A DNA stretch of 64,000 bases from Microbacterium galbinum (GCF_023091225.1 NZ_JAHWXM010000002.1:434001-498000); one strand, 5' to 3'; shown: positions 29,001 through 37,363, counted from the stretch's first letter. The notes: generated from the letters alone by a model not told the origin. Program-made: numbers and translations.

Positions 29001-29243
29001 TCCGCCCGAGGTGTTCGAGACGGCGACGTCGAAGCCGACGTTCTCCTCGGCGAGGACGAAGTCCTTTCCGGCGCCCGAGGGATCCACGCTCTCGACCGAG
29101 ACGCTGGGCGTCCAGCTGTTGGCCGATGCCATCTGAGCCGAAATACCGGCGACGAACGCCCCGGCGATCACGGAGACGATGGCGGTGATCGCCGTCAGCT
29201 TCCGGGCGTGCTGCTGCTTCTGCGGACGCGCGTTCGAACGCAT
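20052..29243 (-). CDS. Giant LAXTG-anchored DUF11/isopeptide-domain surface protein
   Basis: A 3063-residue secreted, wall-anchored protein. The start at 29243 (MRSNARPQKQQHARK) has AAGGGGAG just upstream; a Sec signal peptide follows, with likely cleavage after MASA near residue 41. The body is built of about 17 repeats of DUF11/fimbrial isopeptide type, each beginning with a K-containing strand (such as DLAIEKTV, EMTVQKDV, DLSITKTH), then a VxNxGPS core and VTDxLPxG. The last seven (from about residue 2046) are the most regular, near 140 residues each. The C-terminus is a sorting signal: LATTG at 3022-3026, a hydrophobic span, then RRRSS. LAXTG is the class E sortase motif of high-GC actinobacteria. 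Likely role: stalk or adhesin; the ligand is unknown. It sits between tuf and rpsJ, flanked by its own promoter and the MT0933-like gene. Confidence 0.92.
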   Translation of the reverse strand: MRSNARPQKQQHARKLTAITAIVSVIAGAFVAGISAQMASANSWTPSVSVESVDPSGAGKDFVLAEENVGFDVAVSNTSGGRQFNLSLMAMVPASVSFVSGGEFGAPTIFTEGQVLPNRTRTATTDLPSCTDLGLVAAPTGSAQPQLCAVPAGQQVWVWSNVNDLPQGATVPSTITIAPASDAYPVGSRIDFSIRAFTSDDPARLPTFDGSTSVSRTADHTSGTGFADDDVPVKALRVTKSEPSAEDERLRGAHGEPTVYTVTVQNTRREATLGATVTDYLPAGIEYLGDGTTVDNSAPGAEYPTAPRLAGGAIDGETVETVSLTEAQALALGLSGAGVYTKVTWLLGDLAADETRTLQYRAVVPLFANAQWAAGTAPSAESGAQAANLDNNTGASTRHGATDAPATAQTFRNVASVVGTYQGPVFGGDESLRSSSDDDDEIIEAVDVRVLKSVDSSGLFSTGSVAVYSMQVDVSEYVDASDIILTDVIPNGLCPALPAGEAAATLMIDGATVTSERWNSEVPGEACNYPTTASGAVLSDDLTVVSIDYDRTDGTFTVVFSADDLVAGETMTGRYSVMQRPNYSGASGGTSSGDSFVNRVTVTAQTDPIAAIANDPALSARVGGARLVSDDSAAIITSGFTGLTKTVLERGSDLTTDPEAWVKDAVQPFSPGDSVWYRIEIPFAKGIDIRNPELVDYLPEGVALQEVRYAYTGFPAGASTTTPVAYGSSGFPTDFIPNPVTTESSLTWEFGSRNRGGSDHRFMPAGSTVTIYIRGEVQAQSASREEVDSPKNQAKYQQVNVNGEISFRRDDAGIDLDWGSTLTKGIAAVNGTATPNGTTFGARTETNQVVQNDKVEYRIDVTSPQNSTTDYVVWDVLPAGVKKADVADFTAATYDGGAIAPASPYTTADDVTAVAYDDGELPNGIALTPAYSGRSVIVWTVGASVPGSTPATTGENAAPEVVRGLSLGYTLTVPAGATNGGAAAQLTQSYVNTAGIVSYAIENTPSTKTTVVPQADAGGQQLTNRTPQAGEVAASDVDTVDTAEVHLPDVTVAKKLLSTEVGPTTGTPFGQTDLGTSARNSASQIVQGEYATFEYSMSIPARTSIRNAVLSDNGALSTGGAAVTYQYVAGSAKFFGPTGEEIETADEADGFRTAETSGAARGVLTFPSTYTNGTDEAQTFRVQISVWVKDRDANTANASQPQIANGTQLTNTATLTFGDPNSTNTNARLTRTANAQVQFIEPAPRLTKTASSATVAADGTVTYTLRAENGANRVSFYDAVVLDCVPTEITPSTLSATSGDPRIIGDCAIGTGNVIQPGTGPGTLIEWTIPVINGTGPTGAPTLTYTGTVETQAGGGSTFTNRAELKGYTLPLAVGDDTDTSDRRGTVAAISSATVRMPEASILKTVEPGSAPVGDVVTYTLTTTLPASTNFYDVVLSDTLPVGVEYLSGGTHTETANWAGAPNTPVIGAPSLNGRTLTWSVGPDDILAWSANRTITVTFEARITNAVTAAAPSNTGTFAWSSVNGSTAPGDRKTPTSTATVTLLHPSVTIAKAVKTTGAADSTYAASKTGNPDESFTYRVRVTNATGAGTAPAHGIVVTDTVDAGVRIDTKQSVFDEAVFSDEDAIRDGRGGVITWTLAGPLSNASGANVRDLVYEGSFVSSESLRAIALNNTVRVTQYSSASSDGWVYRPGSTRPGGAAIPTTNTTGSAAISPLFPSIQLQKSVTTPGAQAFIGEAFSWTLQARNVGAGSAQTVTLTDTLPTDWRFDDSVAPRISVAGQAAIALDAPTITTANGRQVLTWVLGSETGAAFLPGTAAGATDAQRTVVVTFSSKPLADAVTTAGAGLATNHTNTLTGSATDRTGVTRNANGLYVDTNAQANAQIARADLKIVKQAIGGDAQGAWTAGDSVRGGYTQPQWRITVTNQGPDAANGPFRVTDEAVLPDGVTTGAFTARYYSGAADTTGTALSLSGAGTAADPFVVGTTGTALKADGSDRIVLVANVTIQAPATGTAENTASVTGRTYELPADIAKDNAATATKPISSAADLAIEKTVNTAEVTAGRSITWSIAVRNNGPSVSASTADDKITVTDTIPEGITGVADPSAGLTAWTASASDGWPATAGDTITWTFTGTQLAVGPAQDLSLTGTVLASWTPDDGDIVNEATVTAGATTDPTTTNNSDDVTVSPGDATTLAITKTRVVNDQGVWKDAAQFGGPLPVVVAGETVSYRVVVTNNGPADARDVSVEDEVPSMLAFASVEDVTGTWTRIAGPDTHDTFTVDGTVPAAAGDNTRAFVVTYDVDAALAPGSVVENWATASATNATNEPRDGDTTDSDRVADLAILKQAMDAEGVAVAEGETPEVTAGTQTRFLLTVTNQGPSFSSAPITISDQLPAGLTYSSSTISIAGAEADAASPTVSENGRAISWTALTEEQTLEVGSTIEIVVTADVAADVRPQTLVNEADVTGPDDFDPANNHGEAEIDIVTLAEMTVQKDVADGPWIAGTEVEYTITVDNEGPSVADAFLTDVLPAGLAPVSIAGEGWTCDEDAQSCIRRGHPLGESTITVVALIESNVPTGTELTNTANLSWTDSRSTSPHSDSDDAAIDVSTDADLGLVKTAVDAEGAEITSAVAGESVRYRIEVENAGPSDAVGPITVTDALPSGIRFTGLTGDAVEAWSAQPDDADPQTVTFTMLPADAGLVNGAAAPSIEFEAAVDPSVAHGTVLTNTASVSSGTPDSNPENDGDSADLTVAREVDLSITKTHDAAAVRIGDELAFALEVRNAGPSEATDVVVTDVVPAGLEVTTVAGDEVGTDWSIESIEPVDADDATAGTRVVARYALPLAPGETASVLGVSTRVLVAAYSEVVNVADVSAAEITEEHPDRTPDDNRASDVVTVPPMAALVVSKTAVGEFQVGKAGSYEIVVRNDGPTADPGPITVTDVLPAGLSFAGSPDEGVQVDGQVVTWTLEDGLAVDEEITLALRVNVGEAAYPSVTNVVTVTSPSAQTEDAVLTDEATVDVAAADPLATTGAEMAWGLLAVALLMMVSGGLFVAARRRSSAGASVHAE
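20166..20180 (-). other. Sortase E-type sorting motif LATTG of the giant protein
   Basis: Codons for LATTG, 38 residues before the C-terminus, followed by a membrane span and a basic tail. Predicted cleavage between Thr and Gly; no sortase gene is in the window. Confidence 0.75.
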
Positions 29244-29319
29244 GGTGATACTCCCCTTTATCCCGCGCGCCACTCCCCGGCGCGCAGGCTCTCCCCGATA
29301 CAGGCAGGCGCACGCAGAT

Positions 29320-29357
29320 CAGCGGCTCAGGGAAGCTTCGGGTTTCCCTGGCCGCTG
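29320..29357 (-). other. Structured leader hairpin of the giant gene
   Basis: Fourteen base pairs with one bulged base and a nine-base loop (29320-29334 with 29344-29357), about 75 bases before the start codon. I do not recognise a known riboswitch class. Confidence 0.45.
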
Positions 29358-29422
29358 CAGCGCCGGTTCGACCTAGGGCTCGAACACATGCCTGCTTCGC
29401 CATGCTTTCGCATAGCGGTATC

Positions 29423-29452
29423 ACCATATCCAACACTTCGTGTTTTATTCAA
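29423..29452 (-). promoter_or_regulatory. Probable promoter of the giant gene with palindromic operator
   Basis: TTGAAT (29452-29447), an 18-base spacer and TATGGT (29428-29423) on the minus strand. Within the spacer lies the palindrome AACAC-ttc-GTGTT (29432-29444). The segment is AT-rich against its surroundings. It predicts a leader of about 170 bases. Confidence 0.5.
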
Positions 29453-29505
29453 CTGGATAGGGGAACGAGTTTGGGATACCGGATTCTCGGGTGTCCGGGC
29501 AACAC

Positions 29506-29537
29506 AAAAGGGGCCGGACCCGAAGGTCCGACCCCTT
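29506..29537 (-). terminator. Intrinsic terminator of tuf
   Basis: Thirteen-base stem AAGGGGUCGGACC/GGUCCGGCCCCUU with a UUCG tetraloop, then UUUU on the minus transcript, 17 bases past the tuf stop. The strongest classical terminator in the window. Confidence 0.9.
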
Positions 29538-29554
29538 GTGCAGGAAGCAGATGC

Positions 29555-30745
<1,191 letters not shown>

Positions 30746-30856
30746 TGGGTCCTCCTCAGGACGTCGTGTAGAGGGTGCCGGGCACTGGATTGCGACCGGT
30801 TCTCTACGGGTGTGAATCTCAGTTTAGTAGAGAGGGAATGTGAAGTTGTAGGGGAC

Positions 30857-30886
30857 CTGGGAGCCGGGCCGGAACCCGGCTCCCAG
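30857..30886 (-). terminator. Hairpin between fusA and tuf
   Basis: CTGGGAGCCGGG pairs perfectly with CCCGGCTCCCAG around a six-base loop, six bases past the fusA stop. No U tract; probably partial termination ahead of a tuf promoter. Confidence 0.6.
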
Positions 30887-30892
30887 AAGTTG

Positions 30893-33007
30893 TTACTCGC
30901 CCGCGGTCTTCTGGACGATCTCGTCGGCCACGTTGCGGGGAACCTCAGCGTAGCTGTGGAACTCCATCGAGTAGACCGCGCGACCCGAGGTCTTCGAGCG
31001 CAGGTCGCCGATGTAACCGAACATCTCGGACAGCGGCACCTGGGCACGGACGACCTTGACGCCGGCGGCGTCCTCCATCGACTGGATCTGGCCACGACGC
31101 GAGTTCAGGTCACCGATGACATCGCCCATGTACTCCTCGGGAGTACGGACCTCGACGGCCATCAGCGGCTCGAGGAGAGCCGGGCTGGCGCGGCGAGCCG
31201 CTTCCTTGAAGCCCATGGAGCCGGCGATCTTGAACGCCATCTCCGAGGAGTCGACGTCGTGCGCGGCACCATCGACGATGGTCGCCTTGACGCCGACCAT
31301 CGGGTAGCCCGCGAGGACTCCGACGTTCATGGCGTCCTGGAAACCGGCGTCGATCGAGCCGATGTACTCGCGCGGGATGCGTCCACCGGTGACGGCGTTG
31401 ACGAACTCGTAGGTGTTCTCGGAGTCCAGGTCCATCGGCTCGATGGTGAACTGGATCTTCGCGAACTGACCCGAACCACCGGTCTGCTTCTTGTGCGTGT
31501 AGTCGTGCTTCTCGACGGCCTTGCGGATCGTCTCGCGGTACGCGACCTGGGGCTTTCCGACGTTGGCCTCGACGTTGAACTCGCGCTTCATGCGATCGAC
31601 GAGGATGTCGAGGTGCAGTTCGCCCATTCCCTTGATGGTCGTCTGACCGGTCTCGGGGTTGAGCTCGGTGCGGAAGGTCGGGTCCTCTTCAGCAAGCTTC
31701 TGGATGGCGACACCCAGCTTCTCCTGGTCGGCCTTGGTCTTCGGCTCGATGGCGACCTCGATCACGGGCTCCGGGAACGTCATCGACTCGAGGACGACCG
31801 GGGAGGCCGGGTCGGTCAGGGTGTCACCGGTGGTGGTGTCCTTCAGACCGATGACGGCGTAGATGTTGCCCGCGGTGACCGAGGGGACCGGGATCTCCTT
31901 GTTGGCGTGCATCTGGAAGATCTTTCCGATGCGCTCCTTCTTGCCCTTGGTCGAGTTGATGACCGCAGAGCCCGACTCGAGCGAACCCGAGTAGACGCGC
32001 ACGTAGGTCAGACGACCGAAGAACGGGTGCACCGCGACCTTGAACGCCAGCGCGGCGAACGGGTCGTTGGCGTCGGGGTGACGCTCGATGATCTTCTCGG
32101 GGTCCTTGGGGTCGTGCGCCTCGATCGAGCCCACGTCGAGCGGGTTCGGGAGGAAGTCGACGACCGCGTCCAGCATCGGCTGCACGCCGCGGTTCTTGAA
32201 CGCCGAGCCGCAGAGCACCGGGTAGATCTCCGAGGCGACCGTCATCTTGCGAATGGCGCCCTTGATCTCGGCGACCGTGAGCTCCTCGCCACCGAAGAAC
32301 TTCTCGAGGAGTGCGTCGTCGCTCTCGGCGACGGTCTCGAGCAGCTGCTGGCGGTAGGAGTCGGCCTTCTCCTTGAGGTCGGCCGGGATCTCCTGGATCT
32401 CGTAGGAGGCGCCCATGGTCACATCACCCTTGGCGTCACCCGCCCACACCAGTGCGCGCATCTCGATGAGGTCGACGACACCGATGAAGTCGCTCTCCGC
32501 GCCGATGGGCAGCTGGATGACCAGCGGCTTGGCGCCGAGGCGGTTGATGATCGTGTCGACAGTGAAGTAGAAGTCGGCGCCGAGCTTGTCCATCTTGTTG
32601 ACGAAGCAGATGCGCGGGACGTTGTACTTGTCGGCCTGACGCCACACGGTCTCGGACTGGGGCTCGACGCCCTCCTTGCCGTCGAAGACGGCGACGGCAC
32701 CGTCGAGGACGCGGAGCGAGCGCTCCACCTCGACCGTGAAGTCCACGTGACCGGGGGTGTCGATGATGTTGATCTGGTTCTTGTTCCAGTAGCAGGTCAC
32801 GGCGGCAGACGTGATCGTGATGCCGCGCTCCTTCTCCTGTTCCATCCAGTCGGTGGTCGAAGCACCGTCGTGGGTCTCGCCCAGCTTGTGGTTGACACCC
32901 GTGTAGAACAGGATGCGCTCAGTCGTGGTGGTCTTGCCAGCATCGATGTGCGCCATGATGCCGATGTTGCGGACCTTGCTCAGGTCGGTGAGCACGTCTT
33001 GTGCCAC
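30893..33007 (-). CDS. fusA: Elongation factor G
   Basis: Translocase GTPase. The 704-residue protein has all five domains: P-loop AHIDAGKT at 19-26, switch [24 protein letters not shown] ([12 protein letters not shown]), and domain IV beginning near GETIRK-type sequence [13 protein letters not shown]. The start is GTG at 33007, giving exactly the family's usual length, with AAGGA seven bases upstream; codons further upstream in the frame do not fit the family. It follows rpsG after 85 bases containing an 11-base-pair hairpin. Confidence 0.98.
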   Translation of the reverse strand: MAQDVLTDLSKVRNIGIMAHIDAGKTTTTERILFYTGVNHKLGETHDGASTTDWMEQEKERGITITSAAVTCYWNKNQINIIDTPGHVDFTVEVERSLRVLDGAVAVFDGKEGVEPQSETVWRQADKYNVPRICFVNKMDKLGADFYFTVDTIINRLGAKPLVIQLPIGAESDFIGVVDLIEMRALVWAGDAKGDVTMGASYEIQEIPADLKEKADSYRQQLLETVAESDDALLEKFFGGEELTVAEIKGAIRKMTVASEIYPVLCGSAFKNRGVQPMLDAVVDFLPNPLDVGSIEAHDPKDPEKIIERHPDANDPFAALAFKVAVHPFFGRLTYVRVYSGSLESGSAVINSTKGKKERIGKIFQMHANKEIPVPSVTAGNIYAVIGLKDTTTGDTLTDPASPVVLESMTFPEPVIEVAIEPKTKADQEKLGVAIQKLAEEDPTFRTELNPETGQTTIKGMGELHLDILVDRMKREFNVEANVGKPQVAYRETIRKAVEKHDYTHKKQTGGSGQFAKIQFTIEPMDLDSENTYEFVNAVTGGRIPREYIGSIDAGFQDAMNVGVLAGYPMVGVKATIVDGAAHDVDSSEMAFKIAGSMGFKEAARRASPALLEPLMAVEVRTPEEYMGDVIGDLNSRRGQIQSMEDAAGVKVVRAQVPLSEMFGYIGDLRSKTSGRAVYSMEFHSYAEVPRNVADEIVQKTAGE

Positions 33008-33053
33008 GGGAGTGTCCTTATCTTTTCTGGCAGTCGTACTGCGAAGAGGGGGT

Positions 33054-33084
33054 GCCCGCCCCCGACGGATGGCCGGGGGCGGGC
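33054..33084 (-). terminator. Intercistronic hairpin between rpsG and fusA
   Basis: GCCCGCCCCCG pairs with CGGGGGCGGGC around a nine-base loop, directly between the rpsG stop and the fusA ribosome binding site. Likely an attenuator or mRNA-stability element, since the str genes normally share a transcript. Confidence 0.55.
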
Positions 33085-33092
33085 GGAGCTGT

Positions 33093-33563
33093 TTACCAGC
33101 GGTAGTGAGCGAACGCGCGGTTCGACTCGGCCATCTTGTGGGTGTCTTCGCGGCGCTTGACCGCGGCACCCAGGCCGTTCGAGGCGTCGAGGATCTCGTT
33201 CTGGAGACGCTCGGTCATCGTCTTCTCACGACGACCCTTGGCGTAGCTGACGAGCCAGCGCAGCGCGAGGGTGTTCGCGCGGTGCGGCTTGACCTCGACC
33301 GGCACCTGGTAGGTCGAGCCACCGACGCGGCGGCTGCGGACCTCGAGGGTGGGGCGGACGTTGTCGAGCGCCTTCTTGAGCGTGGCGACGGCATCCTGAC
33401 CGTTCTTCGCCTCGACGCCGCGGAGGGCGCCGTAGACGATCGACTCGGCCAGCGACTTCTTGCCGTCGACGAGGATCTTGTTCACCAGCGAGGTGACGAT
33501 CGGAGCGCCGTAGACCGGGTCGTTGACGACGGGGCGCTTGGGGGCGGGACCCTTACGAGGCAT
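33093..33563 (-). CDS. rpsG: 30S ribosomal protein S7
   Basis: Primary assembly protein of the 30S head and repressor of the str operon in E. coli. The 156-residue protein starts [20 protein letters not shown] and has [20 protein letters not shown] and [20 protein letters not shown]. It ends HYRW, the family terminus. It follows rpsL after five bases. Confidence 0.98.
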   Translation of the reverse strand: MPRKGPAPKRPVVNDPVYGAPIVTSLVNKILVDGKKSLAESIVYGALRGVEAKNGQDAVATLKKALDNVRPTLEVRSRRVGGSTYQVPVEVKPHRANTLALRWLVSYAKGRREKTMTERLQNEILDASNGLGAAVKRREDTHKMAESNRAFAHYRW

Positions 33564-33568
33564 CTAAC

Positions 33569-33937
33569 TCAACCCTTCTTCGCGCCGTAGCGGGAACGAG
33601 CCTGCTTACGGTTCTTGACGGCCTGGGTGTCCAGGGCGCCACGGACGATCTTGTAACGCACACCGGGGAGGTCCTTGACACGACCGCCACGGACGAGCAC
33701 CAGCGAGTGCTCCTGGAGGTTGTGGCCCTCACCGGGGATGTACGCGGTGACCTCGGTGCCGTTGCGGAGCTTCACACGGGCGACCTTGCGCATCGCCGAG
33801 TTCGGCTTCTTCGGGGTGGTGGTGTAGACGCGGGTGCAGACCCCGGCCTGCTGCGGGTTCGACTTGAGCGCCGGCGCCTTGGTCTTGGTGACCTTGGGCG
33901 AGCGACCCTTGCGAACCAACTGCTGAATGGTTGGCAC
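33569..33937 (-). CDS. rpsL: 30S ribosomal protein S12
   Basis: Decoding-centre protein. The 122-residue protein has [18 protein letters not shown], including the lysine whose mutation gives streptomycin resistance in other bacteria (here the susceptible-type Lys), and [12 protein letters not shown] with the second decoding-site region. First gene of the str operon, with a promoter at 34105-34133 and a leader of about 160 bases. Confidence 0.98.
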   Translation of the reverse strand: MPTIQQLVRKGRSPKVTKTKAPALKSNPQQAGVCTRVYTTTPKKPNSAMRKVARVKLRNGTEVTAYIPGEGHNLQEHSLVLVRGGRVKDLPGVRYKIVRGALDTQAVKNRKQARSRYGAKKG

Positions 33938-34104
33938 GTTCTCTCCTCATAATGCTGCACGGTGACAGCGTGATGGGTTTCACATCATGACCCACCGGCA
34001 CGTCCGAACGGACGCGCTTTTGGTGTGGTGGGTATGCCGTGGGGGCAGACCGGCCATGGGGCCGGCGCCCAGCGCGCACGTCGAGACGTGCACACACCTG
34101 ACCA

Positions 34105-34133
34105 AGTGTAATGGCGCGTAACCTGCCGGTCAA
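34105..34133 (-). promoter_or_regulatory. str operon promoter
   Basis: TTGACC (34133-34128), a 17-base spacer and TACACT (34110-34105) on the minus strand, one of the best vegetative promoter matches in the window. The leader contains several GC-rich inverted repeats. Confidence 0.75.
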
Positions 34134-34165
34134 ATGACTGCGGGCTCCCCGCGCGGATGCCGTCG

Positions 34166-34813
34166 CTAGCTCGGGTCGGCGTCGAAGGGCGAGTCGAGCG
34201 ACTGGGTCAGCTCGGCGAGGAGCGCCTCGATCTGCGGCTCGATGTGCTGCGCGATCGCGGCCTGGATCGGTAGACGGTGACGCAGCAGCAGACCGCAGAT
34301 CTCACGGCCGACCATGTTGGCGTACTCATCGGCCAGACCGACCTCCTGTCGCAGCGCCACCTTCGCCTCCTCGGTCAACGGCGGCAGGGGCGGCAGTGTC
34401 TCGGCCGCGTCGTCGGCGAGGCCGGCGATCGTGAAAAGGAACGGCGCGCCCGGAACCGGGTCGGGATCGAGCGGCAACCCGTCGAACTCGGGGTCGAGGT
34501 CTTCGGCCGGGCGGTAGCTGCGCGCGCGGTTGCGGGCGGCCTGCTGATCGAGTTCGCGCTGCAGCATCGGCAGGTTGCGGGCGGTGTAGTCGGCGACCGC
34601 GTGATCGACGATCGTCTTCAACCGCGTCGAGAGCCCGTGCTGCACGCCGTGCGGCACGTTCGCTCCGATCCCCGCGGCGGAGAGCAGCGGGGAGCCGAGG
34701 CACCGGCGGCACGGCGCGATCCGACCGCGATGGGTCGCCGGCTCCCAGCGCGGCACCCAGCGCAACCAGGCCGCGACGGCCTGGTCGACCTGCGTCTCCA
34801 ACGAGCGCTCCAC
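34166..34813 (-). CDS. Conserved actinobacterial protein of unknown function
   Basis: A 215-residue soluble protein I do not recognise. Near the N-terminus, HRGRIAPCRRCLG holds a CxxC (Cys35, Cys38) that could bind metal, followed by helical, Glu/Gln/Arg-rich sequence (LPMLQRELDQQAARNRARSY), a Pro/Asp-rich linker and a final helical region with EEAKVALRQEVGLADEYANM. There is no signal peptide or membrane span. GTG start at 34813 is fixed by TACCCT exactly six bases upstream, the leaderless pattern. It sits upstream of the str promoter on the same strand. Confidence 0.7.
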   Translation of the reverse strand: MERSLETQVDQAVAAWLRWVPRWEPATHRGRIAPCRRCLGSPLLSAAGIGANVPHGVQHGLSTRLKTIVDHAVADYTARNLPMLQRELDQQAARNRARSYRPAEDLDPEFDGLPLDPDPVPGAPFLFTIAGLADDAAETLPPLPPLTEEAKVALRQEVGLADEYANMVGREICGLLLRHRLPIQAAIAQHIEPQIEALLAELTQSLDSPFDADPS

Positions 34814-34819
34814 CCCACC

Positions 34820-34825
34820 AGGGTA
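34820..34825 (-). promoter_or_regulatory. Leaderless -10 element for the gene at 34166
   Basis: TACCCT six bases before the GTG at 34813. Confidence 0.5.
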
Positions 34826-34883
34826 CGCGCGAGCGGGCGCTCCGCGGCGACACGCCGGGAGAGCGGCGCGTCACCGCCGCTCA

Positions 34884-35387
34884 TCACTCCGCGTCTTCGT
34901 CGCGTTCCCAGGGCCAGCGCGGATGCCGAGCGCGGGTGCGCCGCAGGGCGATCCCGGCCCAGGCGCCGATCGCGGCGGCCAGGAGCAGCACGGCACTCGC
35001 TCCCCCGCGCACCAGGTCGCCGGCGACCGCCGTCGCGAGCAGCGCGCTCCCGGCGACGCTCGCCACGGCGATCCAGACCGCGGCCAGATGCACGAGTGCC
35101 GTCGCCACCGCGATCACGAGCGCCGAGAAGAACGACGGCCCGGGGCGACGGACGACCGACCAGAGCAGGACGGCGAAGGCGAGCACGTCCGCGGCCATGC
35201 CACCGATGCCCGGCCACTGCCCCAGCCCCGGCGTCGCGATGATGTCGCTGTCGGTGAGCACGCTCACTGCACCGAGCCCGAAGATCGCCAGCGCGAAGAA
35301 GCCGATGGTGGCGAAGACCACCGCCAGGACAGGCGAAACCCCCGCGGACTCGGGTCCACGGGGGTTCGGCATCGGCGTGTGCGTCAT
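34884..35387 (-). CDS. Four-span membrane protein, DUF6121-like
   Basis: A 167-residue integral membrane protein with four hydrophobic spans (about 19-43, 63-80, 86-115 and 123-147), and a C-terminal charged end (RHPRWPWERDEDAE). The arrangement recalls the DUF6121 family of Microbacteriaceae; that name is from memory and the function is unknown. Its start overlaps the stop of the upstream membrane protein by one base, so the two are co-translated and probably act together. Confidence 0.65.
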   Translation of the reverse strand: MTHTPMPNPRGPESAGVSPVLAVVFATIGFFALAIFGLGAVSVLTDSDIIATPGLGQWPGIGGMAADVLAFAVLLWSVVRRPGPSFFSALVIAVATALVHLAAVWIAVASVAGSALLATAVAGDLVRGGASAVLLLAAAIGAWAGIALRRTRARHPRWPWERDEDAE

Positions 35388-36436
35388 TACCTCGACAGCG
35401 TCGGGCCGGCCTCGAGGGTGCGCTCGTACTCGCGCTGCGCCTCGAGGTTCAGCTCGGTCTTGCGGGCACCGCTGCGGGCGACCCAGGCGCCGAACCAGAT
35501 GGTGAGTTCGCGGGCGAACACGAACGCGACGATCGCGAGCGGGGCGAGGAGCTGACCGCCGATGAGGTCGGCGCCCTCGGAAGCGGTGAGCGTCCAGAAC
35601 TGCGCCTGGAAGAGCTGTCCGAGAAGGTGGCCGCCGTACGCGATCGCGCCGACGATGATGCCGAAGACGACCCAGAGGCCCCAGCGACCGCGGTTGATGA
35701 TCGCGCCGAGCAGCCAGAAACCGAGGAAGAAGACGGCGACCGGCACCCAGTATCCCGCGGTCTGCAGCGGTGCGAGAGCGGCCTGCCCGATGTTGCTGCC
35801 GTCCACGTCGCCAGCGAGCGCGCCCAGCCCGAGCGTGGCGCCCAGGTAGAGCACTGCGAAGGCGAGGGTGGCGAGGAGTCCGATTGCGCCGGCCGTTCCA
35901 CGGTTGCCGCGGTCGCGCGGCGGCTCGGGAGCCTGGACGAAGATCGGCTGCGGCTGCGGCTGGGAGGGAGCGGCTGCGGCGAACGCCGGCTCCGAGGGGA
36001 CGATGGTGGTCTCGGCGTCGGCACGCGAGGAGTAGGCGGTGTCCGCGACCGTCGGCGTCTCGTCGACGTACGCGGTGGGCGCGGCGATCACCTCGGTGGC
36101 CTCGGCGCCGTAGACGGACTCGCGGCGCTCGACCGGAGCCGAGAACGTGCCCGGGTGATCGCGCTCCGCGGCCTCGAAGGCCGCGAGATCGGGGTCGACG
36201 GCTGGAGCGGCGGTCGCGGCATCCGTCGTGGCGGGCTCGGACACGGCGGCACCGGGAGCGGCGTCACTGTGGATGGCGGCGTCACCGTGGGCGGCGCCGT
36301 CACGGATCGCGGCGTTGTCGCCGGCGGGCACGTCGGCACCGGCCGCGGCGGCGGCGTCGAGACCCTCGTTCGCGCTGTCGAGGACGTCGTTGACGTCCTT
36401 CGGCCGCTCGGGCTGGGGAACCTCGGGGTCACTCAT
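35387..36436 (-). CDS. Membrane protein with long disordered N-terminus
   Basis: 349 residues in two halves. Residues 1 to about 175 are low complexity, rich in Ala, Asp, Pro and Glu, with no recognisable domain, and lie in the cytoplasm by the positive-inside rule. Residues 180-325 hold four hydrophobic spans (starting [20 protein letters not shown]), then a basic C-terminal tail. No family is recognised. GAGAGG lies eight bases before the ATG. It is translationally coupled to the DUF6121-like gene that follows. Confidence 0.7.
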   Translation of the reverse strand: MSDPEVPQPERPKDVNDVLDSANEGLDAAAAAGADVPAGDNAAIRDGAAHGDAAIHSDAAPGAAVSEPATTDAATAAPAVDPDLAAFEAAERDHPGTFSAPVERRESVYGAEATEVIAAPTAYVDETPTVADTAYSSRADAETTIVPSEPAFAAAAPSQPQPQPIFVQAPEPPRDRGNRGTAGAIGLLATLAFAVLYLGATLGLGALAGDVDGSNIGQAALAPLQTAGYWVPVAVFFLGFWLLGAIINRGRWGLWVVFGIIVGAIAYGGHLLGQLFQAQFWTLTASEGADLIGGQLLAPLAIVAFVFARELTIWFGAWVARSGARKTELNLEAQREYERTLEAGPTLSR

Positions 36437-36558
36437 GGGGTGCGCCTCTCATCGGAAGTGTGCAGTGCGAGGGTACCGCCGCCCGCGGACGCGCTCCGGG
36501 AGGCGTGCCGACGTGTCGGCATTCACCCTCCGGGGCGTTCGGGAAGCGACGGTCCCGC

Positions 36559-36711
36559 TCAGGGGAAAATCGATCGCAACGTGTCGCCGGCGAATGCGGC
36601 GAGCACGGGCATCATCGGCAGGGAGAGCCAGACCAACCCGGCGACGACACCGGCGCAGATCACTCCCGCGAACCAGCTCATCGCCAGGTTGCGTCCACCG
36701 ACTCGTGCCAT
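36559..36711 (-). CDS. Small single-span membrane protein
   Basis: A 50-residue reading frame: [20 protein letters not shown], then a hydrophobic stretch to about residue 42 and GDTLRSIFP at the end. Amino-acid composition is that of a real bitopic membrane peptide, unlike the Arg/Pro-rich shadows nearby, and it fills the otherwise empty space between the two flanking genes. GAAGG lies very close to the first ATG, so the second Met (residue 11) could be the true start. Function unknown. Confidence 0.55.
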   Translation of the reverse strand: MARVGGRNLAMSWFAGVICAGVVAGLVWLSLPMMPVLAAFAGDTLRSIFP

Positions 36712-36815
36712 GCCTTCACGCTACGACCGAAGTATCGGTTGCACGCGGAGCAACGCCGAGACGCCCGCGTGTCGCCGGGCCAGGGGCGCGAGGGGCGCGG
36801 GATGCGCACTCTCGG

Positions 36816-36821
36816 TACACT
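36816..36821 (+). promoter_or_regulatory. Leaderless -10 element for yajQ
   Basis: TACACT exactly six bases before the ATG at 36828; no Shine-Dalgarno is possible. Confidence 0.6.
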
Positions 36822-36827
36822 CCCTGT

Positions 36828-37316
36828 ATGGCTGACAGTTCCTTTGACATCGTCTCGAAAGTGGATCACCAGGAGGCCGAGAACGCCCTGAACCAGGCCC
36901 GCAAGGAGATCGAGCAGCGCTACGACTTCAAGGGCACGGGCGCGTCGATCGCCTGGAGCGGCGAGCAGATCCTCATCATCGCCGGCACCGAGGAGCGCGC
37001 GAAGGCCGTGCTCGACGTGTTCCAGTCCAAGCTCATCAAGCGCGGCATCTCGCTGAAGAGCCTCGACTCCGGCGACCCGTTCGCCAGCGGCAAGGAGTTC
37101 CGCATCGTCTCGACGCTCAAGGACGGCATCTCCTCGGAGAACGCGAAGAAGATCAACAAGATCATCCGCGACGAGGGCCCCAAGGGCGTCAAGAGCCAGA
37201 TCCAGGGCGACGAGCTGCGCGTGCAGTCGAAGAGTCGCGACGACCTCCAGTCGGTGATCGCCCTCCTCAAGGGATCCGACCTCGACGTCGACCTGCAGTT
37301 CATCAACTACCGCTGA
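36828..37316 (+). CDS. YajQ family nucleotide-binding protein
   Basis: A 162-residue cytoplasmic protein of the YajQ/DUF520 family, with two ferredoxin-like domains. Members bind cyclic di-GMP or nucleic acid; in Xanthomonas the protein acts as a c-di-GMP effector, and this activity is untested here. Diagnostic sequences are [32 protein letters not shown] near the start and [20 protein letters not shown] in the second domain, ending LQFINYR. The start at 36828 follows a -10 hexamer by six bases, so the mRNA is probably leaderless. A terminator follows. Confidence 0.93.
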   Translation: MADSSFDIVSKVDHQEAENALNQARKEIEQRYDFKGTGASIAWSGEQILIIAGTEERAKAVLDVFQSKLIKRGISLKSLDSGDPFASGKEFRIVSTLKDGISSENAKKINKIIRDEGPKGVKSQIQGDELRVQSKSRDDLQSVIALLKGSDLDVDLQFINYR

Positions 37317-37333
37317 CCGCGTCGTCACCCGTT

Positions 37334-37363
37334 CGTGAAGCCCCGTCCCGGCGGGGCTTCACG
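37334..37363. terminator. Bidirectional hairpin between yajQ and the GNAT gene
   Basis: CGTGAAGCCCC pairs with GGGGCTTCACG around an eight-base loop, between two convergent genes; its right arm overlaps the GNAT stop codon. Confidence 0.7.

Noticed and set aside
29244..29416. Possible riboswitch (cyclic di-GMP or cyclic di-AMP class) in the giant gene's leader
   Set aside because: A hairpin is present, but none of the conserved core sequences of those classes could be matched by eye.
33008..33169. N-terminal extension of EF-G beyond the GTG at 33007
   Set aside because: The GTG gives the exact family length and has a good ribosome binding site; the extension reads through the intercistronic hairpin.
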